From Butyrivibrio sp. (GTDB lineage Bacteria > Bacillota > Clostridia > Lachnospirales > Lachnospiraceae): DNA of 22,414 nt. The position numbers and the translations under genes are program-made. The stretch is from contig NZ_SVFW01000058.1 of assembly GCF_015056685.1 (NCBI RefSeq), positions 1 to 22,414 of the forward strand, written 5' to 3'. Positions 1 through 6,130 of the stretch are shown in pieces. Under the pieces are notes generated by a model. That model was not told the origin of the DNA. It worked only from the letters and a program-made list of their open reading frames with translations, and did no database searches. How positions within the stretch are numbered: the stretch's first letter is position 1; each line of letters opens with the position of its first letter.

Positions 1-126
1 CAGATAAGTTATTTCCCTGCTTACGAAGCAAAGCTTGGGCATGGGCATGAAGGCAATGATACAAAGTATTCAAGGATCATGTACTCAGAACTGTTTGAGT
101 TCCTGGATAAATGTCTTAATGATTAA
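1..126 (+). CDS. C-terminal end of an alpha/beta hydrolase (partial)
   Basis: Frame 1 is open from the window edge to a TAA at 124-126, giving 41 residues. The tail lines up with the end of the next gene: both have SYFP-like residues, then LGHGHEGN here against LYHTWELN there, then a final helix ending in FLDK here and FMDEY there. The shared His fits the catalytic His of HSL-type alpha/beta hydrolases, so this is probably a paralogue of its neighbour. The next start is 26 bp downstream behind a good AGGAGGT, which suggests a shared transcript. The N-terminal part is outside the window, so the family is inferred only from the tail. Confidence 0.6.
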   Translation, partial: QISYFPAYEAKLGHGHEGNDTKYSRIMYSELFEFLDKCLND

Positions 127-152
127 ATCGTAACGAATCAGGAGGTATCAAA

Positions 153-1475
153 ATGGATAGAGCAGTGAAAGAAAAAATAGTAGCACTTTCTCATGTTGCT
201 ACTTGGATTTTGGCCATATCCCTTTACATGGCATTTAATTATATCCCTGCTGTGGGAATAGTGATGATTGTTCTCCTGGCAGCCGCATTGTTTTTGAAAT
301 GGAAGAATATGTCTAAGGATGAGCTGATAGTATCCTGCATAATTGCAGTCGGTCTATTGGCAGGAATGATTGTAAAGCGGTATTCAATCCGCATGGTGAT
401 AGTATCGTTGGTAGCAGTTCTTTCACTATATCTTTTGACTAAGGATACGAGGGCAAGAAATCAGGCAGGAAACCGTTCAAAGATTGGAAAGGCACTTGGG
501 ATAATTGGCTATGCATTATCGGGATTGATCTGTTTGCTTCTTTTCATCAATATAATATATCCAGATGGTCTGATAAGCATGACACAGGGAGAAAATGGCA
601 AGTATCCATCTGAGGTATCAATGACGGTAGAAGACCTGGATGACATGACAGTGTACAGGGATGTTACTTATGAGAGCCAGTATGAGAATAGTACTTATAC
701 AGTATATTCACTGAATGATAGTAAAGGTGTGTTTTTCTATATTCATGGCGGTGGACTGGTCTGGGGCGATAAAGAGGCAGAAAACCAGAATGTATATTTG
801 AATTCTATTATGAATGCGGGCTACAGTGTGGTCACTGTTGATTATGTGCTGGCTCCTCAGAATCCATTTCCCCAGAGTGTGATACAGGTAAATGAAGCTC
901 TTAAATTTTTCATTGACCATGCAGGTGATTATGATCTTGATACATCCCGAATAATAGTTGGTGGAGATTCAGCCGGCGGTATGCTGAGTGGTCTTCTGGC
1001 TGTGACCAATACTAATCCGGAATATGCAAAGAAGCTTGGTGTTACACCGGCCGTTTCAGGTACAGCTGTAACTCTAAAGGGTTATATTTCCATCGCTGGC
1101 CTAGTTGATGTGCCACGCTTTGGTGATACCGGCAACTTCTTGATTGACTGGATGTTCAATACAATGGGAAGAAGTGCTTTTGGAATAGCGGATTATGATT
1201 ATTCTAATGATGCAAAGGATTTGGGCTCAGTCCTGAATAATATTACTCAGGATTTTCCGCCTACATATGCCAGCGACGGTAACAACGGAACTTTTACAGA
1301 CCAGGGCAAAGACCTGATTTCAAAGCTGAATAAACTTGGTATTTCAACAGAAAGTTATTTCCCCGACAGAGATGTGGCGGTCCTTTATCATACCTGGGAA
1401 CTGAATACAACAACCGAACAGGGTCAGGTGAATATTGAAAAGACAATTGCTTTTATGGATGAATACATGAAGTAA
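153..1475 (+). CDS. Membrane-anchored alpha/beta hydrolase (HSL/esterase-like)
   Basis: 440 residues, with AGGAGGT at 141-147 placing the start. Residues 12-135 contain about four to five hydrophobic segments (roughly 12-30, 33-49, 59-74, 79-95, 113-135). A soluble alpha/beta hydrolase domain follows and is probably extracytoplasmic. The oxyanion-hole motif HGGG is at 198-201, the nucleophile elbow GDSAGG at 271-276 (Ser273), and a candidate catalytic His at 412. Aligned by eye with HSL esterases, the catalytic Asp position in PPTYASDGNNGTFTDQG falls on a Gly (about 379), so another residue may supply the acid. The family acts on small esters or amides; the substrate is unknown. It follows a likely paralogue in the same direction. 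Confidence 0.85.
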   Translation: MDRAVKEKIVALSHVATWILAISLYMAFNYIPAVGIVMIVLLAAALFLKWKNMSKDELIVSCIIAVGLLAGMIVKRYSIRMVIVSLVAVLSLYLLTKDTRARNQAGNRSKIGKALGIIGYALSGLICLLLFINIIYPDGLISMTQGENGKYPSEVSMTVEDLDDMTVYRDVTYESQYENSTYTVYSLNDSKGVFFYIHGGGLVWGDKEAENQNVYLNSIMNAGYSVVTVDYVLAPQNPFPQSVIQVNEALKFFIDHAGDYDLDTSRIIVGGDSAGGMLSGLLAVTNTNPEYAKKLGVTPAVSGTAVTLKGYISIAGLVDVPRFGDTGNFLIDWMFNTMGRSAFGIADYDYSNDAKDLGSVLNNITQDFPPTYASDGNNGTFTDQGKDLISKLNKLGISTESYFPDRDVAVLYHTWELNTTTEQGQVNIEKTIAFMDEYMK

Positions 1476-1596
1476 TACGTAGGTGTCGGTGACAGATTAT
1501 ACCGGAATATATTCTTCCCAAACTTGCACTAAATTCAAGTCCAAAGTGTTACCATATTTATAGCAGCAAAAACAATAGTTATGTGAGGACTTGGAT

Positions 1597-1755
1597 ATGA
1601 CTTCAGGAGAAAAGGTATTAGATATACTGATGGCTAAGGACGACAAAGAATTGTACTCAGCGATAAGCAAGCTTACTGACAATCAAAAGGACATCGTTAT
1701 TGCTTCGTTGGTAAAGACACTTAAATCCTATACAGCTGAAGCCAAATTTGAATGA
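1597..1755 (+). CDS. Small helical protein of unknown function, 52 aa
   Basis: An ATG at 1597 follows GTGAGGA (1583-1589) at a good distance, and the frame runs 52 codons to TGA at 1753. The product begins MTSGEKVLDILMAKDDKEL and is predicted helical, charged and cytoplasmic. I do not recognise the family. After the stop the same frame resumes (past a second stop, TAA at 1756) as YDNVLKRCDNVLKHIDNAV, a seven-residue periodic stretch ending at a TGA near 1840. The gene may therefore have lost its tail. It sits in a separate block between the hydrolase and the chimeric recombinase. Confidence 0.45.
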   Translation: MTSGEKVLDILMAKDDKELYSAISKLTDNQKDIVIASLVKTLKSYTAEAKFE

Positions 1756-1824
1756 TAACGATATGATAACGTTCTGAAACGCTGTGATAATGTTTTGAAA
1801 CACATTGATAACGCCGTGATAATT
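1753..1824 (+). repeat. Seven helically phased TGATAACG-like direct repeats
   Basis: TGATAACG or a close variant starts at 1753, 1764, 1775 (TGAAACGC), 1785 (TGATAATG), 1796 (TGAAACAC), 1806 and 1817 (TGATAATT). Successive starts are 11, 11, 10, 11, 10 and 11 bp apart, which is one DNA turn each. This could be a cooperative protein-binding array. It could also reflect a coding heptad, because the frame of the upstream small gene reads DNVLKxx repeats here. Confidence 0.5.
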
Positions 1825-1859
1825 GAAAGGCTTTTTAGGGCATGATATTATTATGATGG

Positions 1860-1899
1860 ACAAGGGAGCAGGCAAGAGCCAAATGCTTCCTTGTTTTTT
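1860..1899 (+). terminator. Rho-independent terminator
   Basis: ACAAGGGAGCA (1860-1870) pairs with TGCTTCCTTGT (1884-1894) with one G-T wobble. A smaller GGC-AAGA-GCC hairpin sits in the loop, and a T run follows at 1894-1899. It would end transcripts from the small gene and repeat region before the DUF5688 chimera. Confidence 0.6.
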
Positions 1900-2055
1900 C
1901 TTGGCCAAGAGAATAAAGACATGAACCGGGCATCAGCTCATGAGTGCGTAAGTGCATTTGTGGGACTGGTGCTTTTTTCATGCCGTAAGGCCTGGCGGCG
2001 AAAACCGCAGGGCAGCAACCAACAACGGCTCGATTATACAGAAAGAGGTGTATGA
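1900..2055 (+). other. Non-coding leader of the DUF5688 chimera
   Basis: No convincing gene is present. The stretch holds a perfect CTCATGAG palindrome near 1938 and a GC-rich hairpin around 1988-2010, where CCTGGCGG and CCGCAGG pair with one bulge around CGAAAA. It ends in AAAGAGGTG (2042-2050), the ribosome site of the next gene. It may be a structured 5' leader, but no known riboswitch class is recognised. Confidence 0.3.
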
Positions 2056-3372
2056 ATGGATTTCGATACATTCAAAGAGGACCTTGCCAAAGCGGTGAAG
2101 GACAGGCTCGAGTTGATCTTCGATAGGAAGTATTCAGTTGAGACTCACACAGTTGAGAAGATGAATCAGTCCTACGAAGCTCTGGTAGTGAAACCTGAGG
2201 ATGGCGTCATTGGTGTGAACATCGGCATCGATGCTGCATTCAAGGAATATTCCGATGGCAGATCATTTGACATGATAGTCAGACAGATTTCCAGTGCTGC
2301 AGAGCATGCCCTTGATAATCATCCTGCATTTGATCTTGAGGCACTTACCGATTACAGCCAGATGAAAGGCAAACTTGCCATGGAGGTTGTTTCTGCAGAA
2401 AGAAATGCAGAGCTCCTTGAGACTGTTCCTCATAAGAACATGGAGGATATGGCGATTGTTTACCGTATTGTTCTTGACTCATCTTCAGAGGGAAGAAGCT
2501 CGATTCTTGTGACAAACAAGATGCTTGATAACTACGGTATCACGGCAGAGCAGCTTCACGCTGATGCGATGTCAATTGCTCCGGAGGTAAGACCTGCGGT
2601 AATCCAGGGACTGTCCGAGGTGATGGCGGAGATGATGGGTGCCGAGCAGGCAGAAATGCTCGGGCTCGGACCTAAGGCTGATGAGCCTATCTTCGTTGCA
2701 ACTGTTGAGGATAAGACCCAGGGCGCTGGAATCCTTGCTTACCAGGATTTTATGGATCAGGCGGCTGAAAAGCTGGGTGGCGAGTGCCTTGCGATCAGAT
2801 GGGACTGCGTTGATTTTCAGAATCGAATCATCCATGTCAACCATACTCTCAGCGACAGGCCTGATGAATTTGGGGACTGCAGTAAGCGCATGCTACCTAC
2901 GAAAACCGCTGCAGGTACCAGGGACATTCCGATGGTCCAGGAAGTATATGATGCTTTTCTGATGGAATATGAGTTCCAGAGCGTACTTGGTTTCTGTGAT
3001 GAAGAGATCGATGGATTCACCGGATTTGTTTTCTGTACCGGCGAGCACAAGGCTCTCCATCCAGGAGCAGTCAACCGTGCTATCCACGATGCAATCGATT
3101 CTTATAATGAAGAGGAGGTCCTTATGGCTGCTGATGAAAACAGGGAGCCTTTTCTGCTCCCGAGTATTTCTGCCCATATATTACGTCACACTTTCTGCAC
3201 CAGGCTCTGCGAGAATGAGTCAAACATCAAGGTGATCCAGGCCATCATGGGCCATGCGGACATAACCACCACGATGAACATCTACGCTGAGGCTACCAGA
3301 GAGAAGAAACAGGAGGTCATGATGAACCTTGAAGGCAAGATCATCATCAGACCGGAGCGCAGTGATTCATGA
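2056..3372 (+). CDS. Chimera: DUF5688 domain joined to C-terminal half of a Tn916-like integrase
   Basis: 438 residues. Residues 1 to about 242 match the DUF5688 pattern of Lachnospiraceae (MDFDTFKEDL start, AERNAELL, PHKNMEDMAIVY, and GAGILAYQDFMDQAAEKLGG close to where that family normally continues into a PSSIHE-type segment). From about 243 the protein reads as a tyrosine recombinase catalytic domain: GECLAIRWDCVDF, Lys283, HILRHTF (His374, Arg377), GHADITTT (His400) and Tyr410. The family's first catalytic Arg, in TGxRxGE just before GE, is missing, so the recombinase half is probably inactive. The join is in frame and the whole length is open, suggesting recent or tolerated fusion. GC content appears higher than in the restriction locus. 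It could be an assembly artefact, but the frame is clean. Confidence 0.85.
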   Translation: MDFDTFKEDLAKAVKDRLELIFDRKYSVETHTVEKMNQSYEALVVKPEDGVIGVNIGIDAAFKEYSDGRSFDMIVRQISSAAEHALDNHPAFDLEALTDYSQMKGKLAMEVVSAERNAELLETVPHKNMEDMAIVYRIVLDSSSEGRSSILVTNKMLDNYGITAEQLHADAMSIAPEVRPAVIQGLSEVMAEMMGAEQAEMLGLGPKADEPIFVATVEDKTQGAGILAYQDFMDQAAEKLGGECLAIRWDCVDFQNRIIHVNHTLSDRPDEFGDCSKRMLPTKTAAGTRDIPMVQEVYDAFLMEYEFQSVLGFCDEEIDGFTGFVFCTGEHKALHPGAVNRAIHDAIDSYNEEEVLMAADENREPFLLPSISAHILRHTFCTRLCENESNIKVIQAIMGHADITTTMNIYAEATREKKQEVMMNLEGKIIIRPERSDS

Positions 3373-3407
3373 TGTATCGGTTCGGGCTTCTATGGATAAA
3401 TTTGGTG

Positions 3408-3436
3408 ATGACAAACCAGAACATAGGAGTTATAAT
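3408..3436 (+). promoter_or_regulatory. Sigma-A-type promoter reading into non-coding DNA
   Basis: ATGACA (3408-3413, five of six to TTGACA), a 17-bp spacer and a perfect TATAAT (3431-3436). The expected start is near 3443. No open frame of note follows for over 1 kb, so it may drive a non-coding RNA. Confidence 0.5.
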
Positions 3437-3549
3437 ATGAGTGTAGCGTAATGCTCATATCAATTACAGAGATGTGATTGAGAGAAATGTGTAGTCAATT
3501 GCTTCATCTGGACTGCACTGTATGTATTTGGTTCGTAACAGTACTCTTT

Positions 3550-3624
3550 CCACCGAAGACCACCTTTTTGGAGGCCTGCACCTCGGTTGACAGCACAAAT
3601 CCGGTGCTCCATGGATTTCGGTGG
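3550..3624 (+). ncRNA. Putative three-way-junction RNA element
   Basis: CCACCGAA (3550-3557) pairs perfectly with TTCGGTGG (3617-3624). Inside are GAGG-CCTGCA-CCTC (3571-3584) and AAATCC-(10 nt)-GGATTT (3597-3618, sharing two bases with the outer stem). It lies about 110 nt downstream of a good promoter at 3408-3436. It matches no RNA class I recognise, and folding by eye cannot exclude chance. Confidence 0.3.
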
Positions 3625-3715
3625 TAGAGTCAAACGGAGAAAAAATAGCTCAGAAGGATTTGCTTGGAGCTGTACGGATTAAGTAAGGGGAGCAATCACC
3701 ATTTTTCCCGACACT

Positions 3716-3853
3716 AAAATCTCTTGATAAGTAAACCTCAGTATTTATGCGGGTTTGCGGAGATTTTTGATTTGAAATTTTTTTAGAACACTTAAATACA
3801 TCTAAAATCATTATTGCTCTGAAATCCAGTGTTTATGCGGATTTCAGAGCAAT
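3716..3853 (+). repeat. Two hairpins sharing the loop CAGTRTTTATGCGG
   Basis: The first (3716-3767) has AAAATCTC pairing with GAGATTTT and an inner AAACC/GGTTT stem. The second (3813-3853) is a perfect 15-bp stem (3813-3827 with 3839-3853). Both enclose the same 14-base segment CAGTRTTTATGCGG (3739-3752 and 3827-3840), while the stem sequences differ. T-rich tracts follow the first, so it may also terminate transcripts from the promoter at 3408. They may be recombinase-related sites or paired structured RNAs. Confidence 0.5.
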
Positions 3854-4045
3854 TATTCTGACAACAATTTATTTGTTTGACAACATTTTGACCACACCTG
3901 ATCAATGCAGCCAAGTATCGGCGCGGCATTTTGTGTGTGGCAATCTTTTAAATCTCGGCGCAGATGCGCTATCAGTGAGTCCTATTCACGGACTACTATT
4001 CCATTTTTGCTTTTTAGAGGGATTTATTTTACGGTAAAGGGCTAT

Positions 4046-4570
4046 CTTATCCGTACAAATGGTGTGTAAAAAGCTCTTTTGGCAGATGATGTACGGATAA
4101 AAGTGCTAGTAAAGAGCCATCTTATCCGTACAAATGGCGCAGGAAAAGCTCTTTTGGCAGATGATGTACGGATAAAAATGCTAGTAAAGAGCTATCTTAT
4201 CCGTATAAACGGCGTGTAAAAAGCTCTTTTGGCAGATGATGTACGGATAAAAGTGCTAATAAAGAGCTATCTTATCCGTATAAACGGCGTGTAAAAAGCT
4301 CTTTTGGCAGATGATGTACGGATAAAAGTGCTAGTAAAGAGCTATCTTATCCGTACAAACGGTCAGTAGACAGCTCTTATACCACATAATATACGGATAA
4401 GATGGCGTATAGTCTGTAATCTTATCCGTACAAGGGAAGAGCAGGGAACAAGAGATAGCTATGTTGTACGGATAGGAATAAAGAATAGCATTGAACTTAT
4501 CCGTATGGCATGGATGATAGGACCAGATGATAGGGTGATAGGACCGGATCATAGGCCTGATGGCTGGTGC
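4046..4570 (+). repeat. Tandem array of seven 75-bp units, each an inverted TTATCCGTACA pair
   Basis: CTTATCCGTA starts at 4046, 4121, 4196, 4271, 4346, 4421 and 4496, exactly 75 bp apart each time. In each unit the inverse TGTACGGATAA begins 44 bp after the unit start (4090, 4165, 4240, 4315, 4390, 4465; degenerate at 4540). Units 1-4 are nearly identical and have AAAAGCTCTTTT at the centre of the dyad. Units 5-7 have diverged almost everywhere except the motif and the spacing. It is not a CRISPR, since there are no variable spacers between constant repeats. The array ends 55 bp before the nuclease-like gene at 4626. The minus-strand frame through it looks spurious. Confidence 0.93.
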
Positions 4571-4625
4571 ATGAAAAAAGCGTGTATGAAAAAAGATAAA
4601 GATAAATAATAACAGAGGAAAATCT

Positions 4626-5459
4626 ATGACAAATTATAATGAGATAATTGGTGAATTACAAAAAAGAAAGGTGCAACTTGAAGCGAGTATAGCCATAGCA
4701 AATAAAAAGATTGAGAAATTGCCAGATGGAAAGCTGCGGATTTCGTACTGTAGAGGGAATCCGCAGTATTACAAGATTATTGACTCTGCCGATACTCACG
4801 GGAAGTACATCAAAAAAAGCGATTTCAAGATAGCACAAGAGCTGGCGCAGAAGGATTATCTGAAAAAGATTATTGATGTAGCGCAGGAAGAACTAAAAAT
4901 TGTAAAAAGAGCTATAGGTGCGGGCACCAACTTCCCAAAAACAAAGGAAGATAATCAGGGAATTATTACTCCGGAGGCGGTATATGACGGTCTCAAGAAG
5001 GAAAGAAGAATTCTCGTGTCTCCACTTTTGATAAGTGATGAGGAGTATGCCAGAAGATGGAGTGAGGAACAGTTCCGCATCAGCACTTATAAACCAGAGG
5101 AAAAAATATATGCAACCAGGCGTGATGAGGTGGTGCGATCCAAGTCGGAGATGGTGATTGCGGATATGTACTTTGAGATTGGAGTTCCATACAGATATGA
5201 GTGCGAGCTGCGGCTCAAGAGCGGTGTCATCAAATACCCTGATTTTACATTACTTAACAAGAGGACGAGAGAAGTTATATATCACGAGCACCTTGGCAGG
5301 ATGGATGATGAGAAATATCGGAAAAAGAATCTGCGCAAGATAGAGGAATATAGAAGAAACGGAATTTTTGTGGGGAAGAATCTCATCCTGACTTTTGAAG
5401 AGGATGGATGTCCGTTCAACATAAGAGAATTCGAAAAGAGCATAAGGGAGATTATATAG
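4626..5459 (+). CDS. PD-(D/E)XK-like nuclease-fold protein downstream of the array
   Basis: 277 residues, started by AGAGGAAA just upstream. The N-terminal third (1-95) is helical and Lys-rich, with coiled-coil character. The C-terminal part has the features of a restriction-endonuclease-like fold: SKSE (172-175), YRYECELRL, YPDF (204-207) and YHEHLG (219-224), then LILTFEEDG. Glu175, Asp206 and the Glu-x-His of HEHLG would stand for the metal site, with His replacing the usual Lys. Related Firmicute proteins with a WEHxG motif are usually annotated as hypothetical. Its closeness to the 75-bp array makes a functional link possible but unproven. Confidence 0.78.
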   Translation: MTNYNEIIGELQKRKVQLEASIAIANKKIEKLPDGKLRISYCRGNPQYYKIIDSADTHGKYIKKSDFKIAQELAQKDYLKKIIDVAQEELKIVKRAIGAGTNFPKTKEDNQGIITPEAVYDGLKKERRILVSPLLISDEEYARRWSEEQFRISTYKPEEKIYATRRDEVVRSKSEMVIADMYFEIGVPYRYECELRLKSGVIKYPDFTLLNKRTREVIYHEHLGRMDDEKYRKKNLRKIEEYRRNGIFVGKNLILTFEEDGCPFNIREFEKSIREII

Positions 5460-5596
5460 ATGCTTTTTTGAGTGTTACAAAAGAGAAAATGCAGCTCTAC
5501 AAAGTTGCAAAATATGACATCGACAGAATCCTGGGGCAGGATATTGAAAAAGAAAAAGCTCGACTGCAACGCAGAGAGCGTAGTCAGACTCGTTAA
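5408..5596 (+). CDS. Possible small basic protein or gene remnant, 62 aa
   Basis: The frame opens inside the end of the preceding gene with GAAGAGG four bases before the ATG, and continues past it as DAFLSVTKEKMQLYKVAKY to a TAA at 5594-5596. The part beyond 5460 is charged and helical and could be real, perhaps using a later start. It could also be the tail of a gene lost by deletion. I do not recognise it. Confidence 0.22.
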   Translation: MSVQHKRIRKEHKGDYIDAFLSVTKEKMQLYKVAKYDIDRILGQDIEKEKARLQRRERSQTR

Positions 5597-5612
5597 GTCT
5601 GTGTGCGGGGGA

Positions 5613-5697
5613 TTGGGGGCGTAAGCCCTCAACTAGCCGCGCGATTTGTACGGATTCGCGCACTGCTAGCAAAGTAGTGAAATGCCCGTATCCGGGC
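5613..5697 (+). other. Three adjacent hairpins, possible oriT-like or structured RNA site
   Basis: Hairpin 1 is TTGGGGGC-GTAA-GCCCTCAA (5613-5632). Hairpin 2 is CTAGC, GCGCGA, an 11-base loop containing TGTACGGAT, TCGCGC and GCTAG (5633-5669). Hairpin 3 is GCCCG-TATC-CGGGC (5684-5697). The order and the following AT-rich stretch resemble, from memory, the conserved non-coding segment near mobilisation genes of Tn1549-like elements of Firmicutes. No relaxase is in the window, so it would be a remnant. The shared TGTACGGAT motif links it to the 75-bp array. Confidence 0.35.
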
Positions 5698-5795
5698 TGG
5701 GAAAAGACGTGAAAGAAATACATTAAACTTACGAAAGCAGCAAAAATTATAACTCGCACGAACGTGTTAATTATGTGCCATTCGAGAGAGCGTTA

Positions 5796-5804
5796 TGCTA
5801 TACT
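5796..5804 (+). promoter_or_regulatory. Extended -10 promoter of the restriction locus
   Basis: TGCTATACT gives a TGn extension plus TATACT (5799-5804), 46 bp before the XRE gene. No good -35 is visible at 17 bp, which is usual for extended -10 promoters. It probably drives the regulator and hsdR. Confidence 0.45.
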
Positions 5805-5850
5805 ATTATTATCTGTTAATTTGCGTTTGATTCAGAAGAGGAGCGGATTT

Positions 5851-6057
5851 ATGGCAGTATCGTACAAGAAATTATTCAAGCTAATGATTGACCGAGACAT
5901 TAAGAAAAAAGATCTAAAAGACATGACCGGACTCAGCTATGGAACTATCGCCAAGTTGGAGAAGGGAAATAATGTTGAGATTAGTGTGCTGGATAAAATC
6001 TGCGTAAAGCTGAAATGCCAGCTTAGTGATATTGCAGAAATTTCGTTCGATGAGTGA
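5851..6057 (+). CDS. Small XRE-family helix-turn-helix regulator
   Basis: 68 residues starting at the ATG preceded by AAGAGGAGCGG; an upstream in-frame ATG at 5764 lacks this support. Almost the whole protein is a Cro/C1-type HTH: helix 2 and recognition helix DLKDMTGLSYGTIAKLEKGN (21-40), then VLDKICVKLKCQLSDI. Such small XRE proteins often precede type I or II restriction genes and act as autoregulators or controllers. It is 73 bp upstream of hsdR in the same direction, so control of the restriction operon is likely but inferred. Confidence 0.85.
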   Translation: MAVSYKKLFKLMIDRDIKKKDLKDMTGLSYGTIAKLEKGNNVEISVLDKICVKLKCQLSDIAEISFDE

Positions 6058-6130
6058 GTCCATCTTTTGGGACAACAGATAGATTAGTATATTATTGACG
6101 ACATTACCTTATGCATGTGGAGGTGTCGAT

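Noticed and set aside
1497..1908. Minus-strand frames across the small gene and repeat region
   Set aside because: No ribosome sites, no recognisable product, and they run through a terminator and a repeat array.
2639..3235. Several frames overlapping the DUF5688-integrase chimera on both strands
   Set aside because: They are shadows of a GC-richer coding region with no family resemblance or ribosome sites.
4331..4552. Minus-strand 73-residue gene inside the array
   Set aside because: It is open only because the 75-bp period keeps frame; it has low-complexity Tyr/Cys-rich sequence and no ribosome site.
4046..4570. CRISPR array
   Set aside because: Whole 75-bp units are similar in units 1-4 and no constant repeat alternates with unique spacers; no cas genes are present.
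4046..5459. Type III toxin-antitoxin locus (tandem RNA repeats before a ToxN-like toxin)
   Set aside because: The layout is suggestive, but the units are much longer than those I know (about 35-45 nt), no terminator lies between array and gene, and the protein looks like a PD-(D/E)XK fold rather than ToxN.
5764..5850. 29-residue upstream extension of the XRE regulator
   Set aside because: It would place the -10 promoter inside the gene; the ATG at 5851 has a strong ribosome site and matches family length.
6095..6130. Earlier hsdR start
   Set aside because: No ribosome site before 6095, while GGAGGTG is well placed for the ATG at 6131.
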